Shown here piece by piece: positions 1-7,630 of a DNA stretch of 64,000 nucleotides (position 1 is the first letter of the stretch; every line of letters begins with the position of its first letter). The position numbers were made by a program, and so were the translations under genes. The notes under the pieces are model-generated. The model saw only the letters and a program-made list of their open reading frames with translations. It was not told the origin of the DNA and did no database searches. The stretch lies in the NCBI RefSeq assembly GCF_024127895.1, contig NZ_JAMYBK010000003.1, positions 186,001-250,000 of the forward strand. Reading direction: 5' to 3'. This stretch comes from Pseudomonas guariconensis (lineage in GTDB: Bacteria > Pseudomonadota > Gammaproteobacteria > Pseudomonadales > Pseudomonadaceae).

Positions 1-141
1 TGTGCAACAGGCTCAACCGCCCCGCCCGGCCACCTTCCCCAGGTGCCAGCGGTTGAGTCTTGCCCTGGTCGCATCCTCCCCGGCCAGGCATGCAGGCACG
101 AAAAGGCGCCTATACCGCTTTTCGAATACTTTGAGGTACCT

Positions 142-1434
142 ATGTCTGCGCGTCTGCTGGCCATGGCGCTGGCACCCCTGCTCGGGTTGTTTATCGTTGC
201 CCTGGGCAATGGCTTCCTGTCCTCCCTGACCACCCTGCGCCTGGGCGCAGCCGGCGAATCGGCGACGATGATCGGCATCGTCTCGTCGGCCTACTTCATC
301 GGCCTGACCCTCGGGGCGATCTTCAACGACCGGCTGATCCTGCGCATCGGCCACATCCGCGCCTACACCAGCTTCGCCTCGCTGATCGCCGCGACCATCC
401 TCCTGCAGGGCCTGTTCTACGACACCACCTGGTGGTTCGCCTTGCGCCTGGTCAACGGCTGGGCCTCGGTCGGTGTGTTCCTGGTCATCGAGAGCTGGCT
501 GCTGCTGGCCGGCGATGCGAAGATCCGCGGGCGCCTGCTGGCGCTGTACATGATCGCCTTCTACGGCGCCGGCGTGCTCGGCCAGGCGGCCTTGGGCGAG
601 ATCACCGGCTGGGGCGACACCGCGCCGTTCATGGTCGCCGGCATGCTGGCCTCGCTGTCGGTGTTGCCGATCGTGATCCTGCCACGGGTGTCGCCGCTGC
701 TGGAGCAGGTCGAGCCGCTCAAGCCCCGCCAGTTGCTGGGGGTGGCACCTACCGGGCTGGTCGGCTGTTTCGGCTCGGGGATCGCCATCGCCGCCGTGTA
801 TGCCCTGCTGCCGCTGTACCTGCAGCGCATCGGCCTGGACGTTGGCGAGGTCGGCAACATGATGGCCTGGGTGATCCTCGGCGCGATGCTGCTGCAATAC
901 CCGGTGGGGCGTTGGTCCGACCGCAAGGACCGCCAGGACGTGCTGATCGCCCTGGGCGCGCTGTGCACGGTGCTGTCGGTGGTGATCGTGCTGCTGCCGC
1001 CTGCTTCGGCGCTGCTGCCGGCCATGCTGTTCCTGCTGGGCGGCGGCGTGTTCGCCCTCTACCCGGTGGCGGTCAGCCATGCCGCCGACCGGGCACCGGC
1101 CGATGCGCTGGTGCCGATGATCCAGGGCTTGCTGCTGATCAACTCACTGGGCTCGGCCCTGAGCCCGCTGGCCATCTCGCCGGTGATGACTTCCTACGGC
1201 GAGGCTGGGCTGTTCTGGGCCTTCGCGGTGGTCAACCTGTGCATGGTGACCTTCTTCCTCTGGCGTCGCGGCAAGCGCCCGGCGCCCGAGCACCCCGCCC
1301 CGTTCGCCCCGTCGACGACCTTCTCGCCGACCGGTGCCGAACTGCGGGTGACGGAGGACCTGATGCACGCGGCGCAGGAGCATCCGCCGATGGCGCAGGC
1401 CCTGGGTGGGGAAAGCCCTGTGCCGGTCAAGTAA
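142..1434 (+). CDS. MFS transporter
   Basis: A 430-residue inner-membrane carrier of the major facilitator superfamily with about 12 hydrophobic segments. The loop after the eighth segment carries the family signature GRWSDRKDRQ, with further charged loops between helices. I start at ATG 142 because GAGG lies 5-8 bases upstream; an in-frame extension to position 43 is not membrane-like. The last 50 or so residues are a polar cytoplasmic tail. Substrate is unknown: the sequence resembles the sugar/drug exporter-like Pseudomonas MFS group (YcaD-type) but nothing here fixes the cargo. It appears monocistronic, followed by a REP pair. Confidence 0.85.
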   Translation: MSARLLAMALAPLLGLFIVALGNGFLSSLTTLRLGAAGESATMIGIVSSAYFIGLTLGAIFNDRLILRIGHIRAYTSFASLIAATILLQGLFYDTTWWFALRLVNGWASVGVFLVIESWLLLAGDAKIRGRLLALYMIAFYGAGVLGQAALGEITGWGDTAPFMVAGMLASLSVLPIVILPRVSPLLEQVEPLKPRQLLGVAPTGLVGCFGSGIAIAAVYALLPLYLQRIGLDVGEVGNMMAWVILGAMLLQYPVGRWSDRKDRQDVLIALGALCTVLSVVIVLLPPASALLPAMLFLLGGGVFALYPVAVSHAADRAPADALVPMIQGLLLINSLGSALSPLAISPVMTSYGEAGLFWAFAVVNLCMVTFFLWRRGKRPAPEHPAPFAPSTTFSPTGAELRVTEDLMHAAQEHPPMAQALGGESPVPVK

Positions 1435-1450
1435 GCGGGGCTTGGTGCTC

Positions 1451-1536
1451 CTGGGGCCGCTTTGCGGCCCATCGCCGGCAAGCCGGCTCCCACAGGGCGT
1501 CGAGCACACATGGGGCTCGCCGGCGATGGGCTGCAA
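1451..1536. repeat. REP pair (inverted)
   Basis: A full REP unit (GGGGCCGC-TTT-GCGGCCC stem followed by the GCCGGCAAGCCGGCTCC core) faces an inverted partial unit ending GCCGGCGATGGGCTGCAAC. It fills the gap between the MFS gene and the next small gene and can fold at the 3' end of the MFS transcript. Confidence 0.85.
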
Positions 1537-1634
1537 CGCAACCCCAACTGGCATGACCACCCGTCGCCCTGCGGGCACCCCACGCCCACCCTGGCAGCCG
1601 AACGAATGACGATCATCCCCACAGGAGATTCATC

Positions 1635-1961
1635 ATGGTCCGTATTCGTCCGCTCCCCTTCCTCCTCGCTCTCGGCCTGGGTATCGCCTCCTCCGCCAGC
1701 CTCGCCGCCACCGACATGAACGGCACCGGCGCCCAGCCTCAGACCGAACACGCCTCCGGCGACCACTCCAAAGGCAGCACCGCTGGCGAAGGCAGCAGCA
1801 CCAATACCCCCGGCGGCACCCAGGGCAACGACAGCAGCGACAGCGCTAGCCAGCCCGACGCGGTCGATGGCCGCACGGGTGGCTCGGGCAGTACGGGCGA
1901 AGCCACCGGCTCGGGCGCCGGCAGCTCCGGCGGCACCGCCGAGGACCAGGACAGCCGCTAA
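1635..1961 (+). CDS. Small secreted Gly/Ser/Thr-rich protein
   Basis: A 108-residue protein with a clear Sec signal peptide (Arg-containing n-region, Leu-rich core, SLAA-type cleavage near residue 25). The mature part is almost entirely Gly, Ser, Thr, Asp and Glu with no predicted fold and no cysteine. AGGAG at 1623-1627 supports the start. I do not recognise a domain. It looks like the disordered periplasmic proteins common in the P. putida group. The neighbouring LysR gene is convergent, so no partner is suggested. Confidence 0.65.
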   Translation: MVRIRPLPFLLALGLGIASSASLAATDMNGTGAQPQTEHASGDHSKGSTAGEGSSTNTPGGTQGNDSSDSASQPDAVDGRTGGSGSTGEATGSGAGSSGGTAEDQDSR

Positions 1962-1983
1962 TGGCTAGCGGGCGGGGCGGCGC

Positions 1984-2916
1984 TCAGCGCCAGTAGCGTG
2001 GCTCGTCCACCACCCGCTCGTGCTCCGCGAACAGCAGCGGCAACTGCTCCTTGAGAAAGTCCAGCCAGGTGCGCACCTTGGCATCCAGGTAATGCCGCGA
2101 CGGATAGATCGCGTAGATCTCCCGCTGACGCAGCCGGTGTGGCGCCAGCAAACGGCACAGGCGCCCCTCCTCGATGGCCTGGCTGGCCGAGTAGTACGGC
2201 AGCAGGCCCACCCCCATCCCCAACTCGGTGGCCTTGAGCATGGCATCGGCCACATTGGTGAGGAAGGTGTCCTGGGGCACGATCACGCAGCTCTCCGGCG
2301 CCTGGCCGAACGCCCAGTCCTCTTCGAACAACGGGTCCACGGTGCGCAGGCAGATGTGCTGGTGCAGGTCTTCCGGCCGCTTGGGGACCCCGTGGCGGGC
2401 CAGGTAGTCCGGCGAGGCGCAGAGGATGCTGTAGATGCTGCCCAGGGGGATGGCGATCAGTTGGGAGTCCGGCAGGCCCTGGCCCATGGTGATCACCACG
2501 TCGTGCCCCTCCGCCAGCGGGTCCGGATTGCGCTGGGAGAGGGTCAGCTCCATCACCACTTCGGGGCAGGATGCGTTGTAGCGGGCGACCAGCGGCATCA
2601 TCAGCAGGCCCAGGCCGTGGGTGCAGTGGAAACGCAGGTGGCCACGGGGCGTGAGGTGGGCGCCACGCGCTTCGTCGACGGCCTCCTCGGTCAGCAGCAT
2701 GATCTGCCGCGAGCGCTCGAGGAAGCGCTCGCCCGCCTCGCTCATGCGCAGCCGGCGGGTGGTACGGTGCAACAGGCGCGTCTGCAGTTGGCTTTCCAGC
2801 TCCGCGACGATCCGCGACACCTGCGCCGCCGAGATGTCCAGGGCGTTGGCGGCCGCGGCGAAACTGCCGCACTCCACCACCCGGGCAAAGGTTCGCATGG
2901 CATGCAGCATATCCAT
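1984..2916 (-). CDS. LysR family transcriptional regulator
   Basis: A 310-residue LTTR. The N-terminal winged helix-turn-helix (about residues 1-60) has the typical ISAAQVSRIVAELE recognition helix followed by RLLHRTTRRLRMSEAG, and the rest is a periplasmic-binding-like effector domain. It belongs to the CrgA-like branch, judged by the RTFARVVECGSF start. It is divergent from the DUF2790 gene at 3041 across a 124 bp gap that holds an extended dyad, so it may control that gene and itself. The effector is unknown. Confidence 0.9.
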   Translation of the reverse strand: MDMLHAMRTFARVVECGSFAAAANALDISAAQVSRIVAELESQLQTRLLHRTTRRLRMSEAGERFLERSRQIMLLTEEAVDEARGAHLTPRGHLRFHCTHGLGLLMMPLVARYNASCPEVVMELTLSQRNPDPLAEGHDVVITMGQGLPDSQLIAIPLGSIYSILCASPDYLARHGVPKRPEDLHQHICLRTVDPLFEEDWAFGQAPESCVIVPQDTFLTNVADAMLKATELGMGVGLLPYYSASQAIEEGRLCRLLAPHRLRQREIYAIYPSRHYLDAKVRTWLDFLKEQLPLLFAEHERVVDEPRYWR

Positions 2917-2987
2917 GATTGCGTCGCTCCCTCAGGTCTATTCGTACATTCTGGGCAGGAATCTATCACGAAATAGCCCATTTATTG

Positions 2988-3024
2988 TGAATGACCAATG
3001 AATACATCATTAGTCATACATTCA
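2988..3024. promoter_or_regulatory. Nested dyad in the LysR/DUF2790 intergenic region
   Basis: Nested inverted repeats are centred near 3004: TGAATG/CATTCA outermost, ATGAC/GTCAT inside, and ATGA/TCAT at the centre. The element ends 5 bases before the AGGAG of the DUF2790 gene. The symmetry is seen directly. Its role as operator or mRNA hairpin is inference; the divergent LysR protein is the obvious candidate ligand. Confidence 0.5.
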
Positions 3025-3040
3025 AGATAAGGAGCCCATC

Positions 3041-3310
3041 ATGAAACGCTCGATCGCTTTCCTTGCCCTGTTCGCCTCCCTTGCCTCGTTCGGGACCTTT
3101 GCCGAGCAGGCCGTCAACCCGCCGGTCACCGCCAGCAGCGAGACCTACGAATACGGCTTGCCGCTGGACATCGCCAAGGTCGTTTCCATCACCCCCGCCA
3201 GCAATGCCGCCGATTGCCAGGTGGGCACCGCGCACATGGTGTATGTCGACCATCAAGGCCAGACCCGCGAGATCGACTACCGGGAAATGGGCAACTGCTC
3301 GCAGCTCTGA
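3041..3310 (+). CDS. DUF2790 domain-containing small secreted protein
   Basis: An 89-residue exported protein. Residues 1-21 are a Sec signal peptide ending FGTFA. The mature part has the DUF2790 pattern YEYGLPLDIAKVVSI followed by a VYVDHQG strand, with two cysteines (in ADCQVG and GNCSQ) that could form a disulfide. AAGGAG at 3029-3034 supports the start. These proteins are frequent and paralogous in Pseudomonas, and many members are induced by metal or envelope stress, but no biochemical role is established. It is divergent from a LysR regulator. Confidence 0.8.
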   Translation: MKRSIAFLALFASLASFGTFAEQAVNPPVTASSETYEYGLPLDIAKVVSITPASNAADCQVGTAHMVYVDHQGQTREIDYREMGNCSQL

Positions 3311-3329
3311 CACCCTGCCGCCCGCCGCT

Positions 3330-4025
3330 TCACGCCAGTAACTGCTCGATCCACCGCACCTGCATCGCCACTTCCTGCGCCTTCTCCTGCGGCACCGCCT
3401 GTCGCGCACGGGCGAAATGCGCCATGACCCGCCGCTTGCGCTTGAGGTTCAGGCCCCATTTGGCGAGGAACGCCGGGCTGCGCTGCTGCATCAGCAAGGG
3501 GCCGAAATACAACTCCTGGGGGGAGTACGCCACCGCTGTGCAACGCTCGGCCACGATGATCTCGTAGGTGAATTCGTTTTCCTCCAGCAACTCCTCGCAA
3601 AGGATGCGGTAGCCGTTTTCCATCAGCCATTCGCGCAGGGTCCCTTCGCGCACGTTGGGCTGCAGGACCAGGCGCTCCCGACCGCTCAGGCGATGTTTGC
3701 CGCGCTCGAGGATCTCGCGGATCTTCTCGCCGCCCATGCCGCAGAGGCTGATGGTGCTGATGCGATCTTGCGGCTCGATGGCCTCCAGGCCGTCGGCCAG
3801 GCGCACACTGATCCTGTCGTCCAGGCCGTTCTTGCGCACCTTGCGCTCGGCGGAGCGAAACGGCGTGAGCGCCGCCTCGCCGGCCACGGCGGCCTCGATA
3901 TGCCCACGCAACATCAAGGCCACGGGCAGGTAGCCATGGTCCGAGCCGATATCGGCCAGGCGCGCTCCGGCCGGCACGTGCGCGGCCACGCGCTCCAGGC
4001 GCATCGACAATGTCTGTTCGTTCAA
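3330..4025 (-). CDS. trmK: tRNA (adenine-N1)-methyltransferase, TrmK family
   Basis: A 231-residue class I SAM methyltransferase. Motif I reads LADIGSDHGYLPVALM near residues 23-38, and the acidic GMGGEKI motif and the C-terminal helical part match TrmK (m1A22 of tRNA). I choose the TTG start at 4025: the protein then begins with the family's NEQTLSMRLERVA, and GAAGAAGGGG lies just upstream. The longer frame to 4202 is low-complexity and overlaps the ridA start region; an ATG at 4004 is the alternative. Divergent from the RidA gene. Confidence 0.78.
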   Translation of the reverse strand: MNEQTLSMRLERVAAHVPAGARLADIGSDHGYLPVALMLRGHIEAAVAGEAALTPFRSAERKVRKNGLDDRISVRLADGLEAIEPQDRISTISLCGMGGEKIREILERGKHRLSGRERLVLQPNVREGTLREWLMENGYRILCEELLEENEFTYEIIVAERCTAVAYSPQELYFGPLLMQQRSPAFLAKWGLNLKRKRRVMAHFARARQAVPQEKAQEVAMQVRWIEQLLA

Positions 4026-4195
4026 CCCTCGCCCCTTCTTCACGACAAGCACCCGGCACGCTCGGCCGGATCGGGCCGCGATTCTGACGGCCAATGCCGT
4101 GCATTTCAAATCCTGGCGACCGGGGCCAGCGCTCGACCCGCCCTGGCCGCTCGCGTAGGCTTGCGGGTTTCCTTCCGTTGCAAGGTTCAACCCCC

Positions 4196-4576
4196 ATGGC
4201 AAACGCAGATATCACCTTCATCCCCGACACCGACCCGGCGTCCATCTCTTCCGATGTCGCCGACTTCAACGGCCTGCTGGTGACCACCCAGGTCCCCACC
4301 CGAGCCGACGGCAGCCTCGAGCTGGGCGGTATCGTCGAGCAGAGCGAATGCACCCTGCAATCGCTCAAGGACGCCCTCGAGCGCGCCGGCAGTTCGATGG
4401 ACCGGGTGCTGCACCTGACCATCTACCTGACCGACATGGCCGACCGCGCGGCGTTCAACGAGGTCTACCAACGCTTCTTCGCCAAGCCCTGGCCGGTACG
4501 CGCTGCCGTCGGCGTGGCGTCGCTGGCCTATGAGGGCATGCGCGTGGAAGTGACCGCGATGGCGGCCAAGGCCTGA
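4196..4576 (+). CDS. RidA family protein (YjgF/YER057c/UK114)
   Basis: A 126-residue RidA-type protein. Canonical members deaminate reactive enamine/imine intermediates released by PLP enzymes. The conserved C-terminal block PVRAAVGVASL retains the Arg that holds the substrate carboxylate, and the VLHLTIYLTDM segment matches the family. The length is that of a full single-domain member, which forms trimers in the cytoplasm. Start ATG 4196 follows CAAGG. It is divergent from trmK. The subgroup, and so the true activity, is not certain. Confidence 0.85.
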   Translation: MANADITFIPDTDPASISSDVADFNGLLVTTQVPTRADGSLELGGIVEQSECTLQSLKDALERAGSSMDRVLHLTIYLTDMADRAAFNEVYQRFFAKPWPVRAAVGVASLAYEGMRVEVTAMAAKA

Positions 4577-4589
4577 ATTGCGCGCCTTG

Positions 4590-4690
4590 TTCGCGGGCAA
4601 GCCCGCTCCCTGGTCCGAGTCGATCACCTGTGATGGGGTCGGCAGGATCGTGTGGGAGCCGGCTTGCCGGCGATCGGCTGCGCAGCCGCC
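4590..4690. repeat. REP pair (inverted)
   Basis: A GCGGGCAAGCCCGCTCC-type unit at about 4592-4609 faces an inverted GGAGCCGGCTTGCCGGCGATC unit at about 4655-4676. The two cores differ (CGGG against CCGG) yet are arranged as a pair. They lie between ridA and rlhA. Confidence 0.8.
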
Positions 4691-4778
4691 GCGGGCCCAC
4701 CGGGCAGGCCAAGGATGCCGCCGGGCCATTTCGCCGCTACAATGCGCGCCTTGACCGTGACAGCCCGACCATAACGAC

Positions 4779-6779
4779 ATGTCCCTTCCAAAGAACCACC
4801 TGGAACTGCTCAGCCCTGCCCGTGACGTGGCCATCGCCCGCGAGGCGATCCTGCACGGCGCGGATGCCATCTATATCGGCGGCCCGAGCTTCGGCGCACG
4901 CCACAATGCCTGCAACGAAGTCAGCGATATCGCCCAACTGGTGGAGTTCGCCCATCGCTACCACGCGCGGGTATTCACCACCCTCAACACCATCCTCCAC
5001 GACAACGAGCTCGAACCGGCCCGCCAGCTGATCCACCAGCTGTACGACGCCGGCGTCGACGCGCTGATCGTCCAGGACCTGGGGGTGATGGAGCTGGACA
5101 TCCCGCCGATCGAGCTGCACGCCAGCACCCAGACCGACATCCGCACCCTGGAGCGGGCCAGGTTCCTCGACCAGGCCGGTTTCTCGCAGCTGGTCCTGGC
5201 CCGCGAGCTGAACCTGCAGCAGATCCGCGCCATCGCCGACGAGACCGAGGCGGCCATCGAGTTCTTCATCCATGGCGCCCTGTGCGTGGCCTTCTCCGGC
5301 CAGTGCAACATCTCCCATGCGCAGACCGGCCGCAGCGCCAACCGCGGCGACTGCTCCCAGGCCTGCCGCCTGCCCTACACCCTCAAGGACGACCAAGGCC
5401 GCGTGGTCGCCTTCGAAAAGCATCTGCTGTCGATGAAGGACAACAACCAGAGCGCCAACCTGCGCGCCCTGGTGGACGCCGGCGTGCGTTCGTTCAAGAT
5501 CGAGGGCCGCTACAAGGACATGGGCTACGTGAAGAACATCACCGCCCATTACCGCCAACTGCTCGATGCCATCCTCGACGACCGCCCGGACCTGGCCCGC
5601 GCCTCCAGCGGGCGTACCGAGCATTTCTTCGTGCCTGACCCGGACAAGACCTTCCACCGTGGCAGCACCGACTATTTCGTCAGTGCGCGCAAGATCGACA
5701 TCGGCGCCTTCGACTCGCCGACCTTCACCGGCCTGCCGGTGGGCGTGGTGGAAAAGGTCGGCAAGCGTGACCTGCAGGTGCTCACCGAGGTGCCGCTGAC
5801 CAACGGCGACGGCCTCAACGTACTGGTCAAGCGCGAGGTGGTGGGTTTTCGTGCCAACATCGCCGAGCCCAGGGGCGAATTCGAGGAAGACGGCCAGAAG
5901 CGCTACCGCTACCGCGTCGAGCCCAACGAGATGCCCGAGGGCCTGCACCGCCTGCGCCCGAACCACCCGCTGTCGCGCAACCTGGACCACAACTGGCAGC
6001 AGGCGCTGCTGCGCACCTCTGCCGAGCGCCGTGTCGGCGTGGCCTGGAACGCCGTGCTGCGCGAGGCGCGCCTGGAACTGACCGCCACCAGCGAGGAAGG
6101 TGTCAGCGTGCAGGTCGCCCTGGACGGCCCGTTCGGCGTGGCCAACAAGCCGCAGCAGGCCCTCGAGCAGTTGCACGACCTGCTCGGCCAACTGGGCACC
6201 ACCCAGTACCACGCCACCGCCATCGCGCTGGACGCGCCCCAGGCGTACTTCATCCCCAACTCGCAGCTCAAGGCCCTGCGCCGCTCGGCCATCGAGGCGC
6301 TGACCGAGGCACGGATCAAGGCCCACCCTCGCGGCCGGCGCAAGGCCGAGACCGACCCACCGCCGGTCTACCCCGAGTCGCACCTGTCGTTCCTGGCCAA
6401 CGTCTACAACCAGAAGGCCCGCGACTTCTACCAGCGCCATGGGGTGGAGTTGATCGACGCGGCGTTCGAGGCCCACGAGGAACACGGCGAAGTGCCGGTG
6501 ATGATCACCAAGCACTGCCTGCGTTTCTCCTTCAACCTCTGCCCCAAGCAAGCCAAGGGCGTCACCGGCGTGCGCACCAAGGTCGCGCCGATGCAACTGG
6601 TGCATGGCGATGAGGTCCTGACCCTGAAGTTCGACTGCAAGCCCTGCGAGATGCATGTGATCGGCAAGATCAAGGACCACATCCTCGACCTGCCGACCCC
6701 GGGCAGCGCCGTGGGCCAGGTGGTCGGGCACATCAGCCCGGAAGACCTGCTCAAGACCATCGTGCGCGCACCGCATTGA
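4779..6779 (+). CDS. rlhA: 23S rRNA C2501 hydroxylase, peptidase U32 family (RlhA/YdcP)
   Basis: A 666-residue U32-family protein matching E. coli RlhA (YdcP, 653 residues), which makes 5-hydroxycytidine at C2501 of 23S rRNA. The N-terminal TIM-barrel starts LELLSPARDVAIAREAILHGADAIY-like. The four-cysteine Fe-S signature is at residues 169, 176, 192 and 196 within GALCVAFSGQC and GDCSQAC. The C-terminal CKPCEMH block is also present. The family name suggests a peptidase, but this branch is linked to RNA hydroxylation. Monocistronic, ending in a strong hairpin. Confidence 0.85.
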   Translation: MSLPKNHLELLSPARDVAIAREAILHGADAIYIGGPSFGARHNACNEVSDIAQLVEFAHRYHARVFTTLNTILHDNELEPARQLIHQLYDAGVDALIVQDLGVMELDIPPIELHASTQTDIRTLERARFLDQAGFSQLVLARELNLQQIRAIADETEAAIEFFIHGALCVAFSGQCNISHAQTGRSANRGDCSQACRLPYTLKDDQGRVVAFEKHLLSMKDNNQSANLRALVDAGVRSFKIEGRYKDMGYVKNITAHYRQLLDAILDDRPDLARASSGRTEHFFVPDPDKTFHRGSTDYFVSARKIDIGAFDSPTFTGLPVGVVEKVGKRDLQVLTEVPLTNGDGLNVLVKREVVGFRANIAEPRGEFEEDGQKRYRYRVEPNEMPEGLHRLRPNHPLSRNLDHNWQQALLRTSAERRVGVAWNAVLREARLELTATSEEGVSVQVALDGPFGVANKPQQALEQLHDLLGQLGTTQYHATAIALDAPQAYFIPNSQLKALRRSAIEALTEARIKAHPRGRRKAETDPPPVYPESHLSFLANVYNQKARDFYQRHGVELIDAAFEAHEEHGEVPVMITKHCLRFSFNLCPKQAKGVTGVRTKVAPMQLVHGDEVLTLKFDCKPCEMHVIGKIKDHILDLPTPGSAVGQVVGHISPEDLLKTIVRAPH

Positions 6780-6814
6780 GCCGCAGGGTTCTGCGCTGAC
6801 TGAAAGTGCCTTGT

Positions 6815-6854
6815 GCATGGGCTGGGTAATCCCCAGCCCATGCCTGCGGTTTTT
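6815..6854 (+). terminator. Terminator-like hairpin after rlhA
   Basis: A perfect 12 bp stem (GCATGGGCTGGG, 6815-6826, with its complement at 6832-6843) and a 5-base loop is followed by TTTTT at 6850-6854. The U run starts six bases after the stem, so termination may be imperfect. Confidence 0.65.
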
Positions 6855-6873
6855 GCCAGCCACGGAACCAGAA

Positions 6874-6887
6874 TGTCTCAAATGACA
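6874..6887. promoter_or_regulatory. Operator-like palindrome upstream of nfxB
   Basis: TGTCTCAAATGACA lies 79 bp before the nfxB start, with TGTC/GACA outer arms. The 12-mer TGTCTCAWWTGA recurs at the mexC promoter (11988-11999), and the 8-mer TCAAATGA has the same orientation toward both genes. Probable NfxB autoregulatory site; inference from the shared motif. Confidence 0.5.
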
Positions 6888-6965
6888 CCTTTCTTGCCCG
6901 AATGAGTTGAAGCTACCCGCAATTTCTGCACAATGCGATGAATGCGAGCAACGCGAGGCCTCCCG

Positions 6966-7520
6966 ATGCACCCCACGCCCCACGACGAACGCCTGCTCAA
7001 GGCATTGGCCCATGCCCTCGTCGTCCACCCCCGGGCCACCCTGAAGGCGCTGGCCGAAGCGGCCGGCGTCAGCAAGGCCACCCTGCACCGTTTCTGCGGC
7101 ACCCGCGACAACCTGGTGAACATGCTCGAGCACCACGGCGAGCAGGTACTCAACGAGGTCATCGGCAAGGCCGACCTGGAGCACGCCGATCCGCTGGCGG
7201 GGCTGCGCCACCTGATCGCCGAACACCTCAAGCACCGCGAGATGCTGGTGTTCCTGATGTTCCAGTACCGCCCGGACACGCTGCTTGGCGGCGACAACCA
7301 GCGCTGGCGTGCCTACACCCAGGCGATGGACGCTTTCTTCCTGCGTGCCCAGCAGTTGGGGGCACTGCGCATCGACATCAGCGCGGCGGTGTTCACCGAG
7401 ATGTTCCTCAGCATGATCTACGGCATGGTCGATGCCGAGCGGCGCGGGCGGGCGGCCAGTGCCAACTCGGCGCAGGCGCTGGAGCAATTGTTCCTGCAAG
7501 GGGCGCAAGCCAGGGCTTGA
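6966..7520 (+). CDS. nfxB: Transcriptional repressor NfxB
   Basis: A 184-residue regulator that aligns along its length with P. aeruginosa NfxB, the repressor of mexCD-oprJ. The HTH reads TLKALAEAAGVSKATLHRFCGTRDNL (about residues 24-49, quoted only in part as a known family block). The ligand domain keeps EHLKHREMLVFLMFQYRP and the C-terminal MVDAERRGRAAS. I start at ATG 6966, which gives the NfxB length; an upstream ATG at 6942 is possible. It is convergent with mexCD, not divergent as in P. aeruginosa, so repression would act in trans on the mexC promoter 5 kb away. Confidence 0.88.
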   Translation: MHPTPHDERLLKALAHALVVHPRATLKALAEAAGVSKATLHRFCGTRDNLVNMLEHHGEQVLNEVIGKADLEHADPLAGLRHLIAEHLKHREMLVFLMFQYRPDTLLGGDNQRWRAYTQAMDAFFLRAQQLGALRIDISAAVFTEMFLSMIYGMVDAERRGRAASANSAQALEQLFLQGAQARA

Positions 7521-7530
7521 TGGTGGGCAT

Positions 7531-7549
7531 GGGGCTGCTTTGCAGCCCC
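7531..7549. terminator. REP-derived hairpin after nfxB
   Basis: GGGGCTGCTTTGCAGCCCC forms an 8 bp stem with a 3-base loop just after the nfxB stop. There is no U run. It resembles the outer stem of the local REP units. Confidence 0.5.
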
Positions 7550-7564
7550 AAAGACTGCCAGGCA

Positions 7565-7598
7565 CAAAAAAGGCCCCTGAACACCAGGTCCAGGGGCC
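7565..7598 (-). terminator. Rho-independent terminator of mexCD
   Basis: On the minus strand GGCCCCTG (7598-7591) pairs with CAGGGGCC (7579-7572) and is followed by a run of six to seven Us. It sits 33 bases after the mexD stop, so the operon ends there and no outer-membrane gene follows. Confidence 0.85.
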
Positions 7599-7630
7599 GA
7601 AGCGGTTGGATTTCCCAACCAAAGGAGCCG

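Noticed and set aside
13..1080. A 355-codon minus-strand frame at the window start
   Set aside because: Antisense to the MFS transporter; repetitive Gln/His/Arg composition.
4737..7622. A 961-codon open frame antisense to rlhA and nfxB
   Set aside because: It is a GC-rich mirror of real genes: Leu/Gly/His/Gln-biased, no domain, no ribosome site, and the sense strand encodes recognisable proteins.
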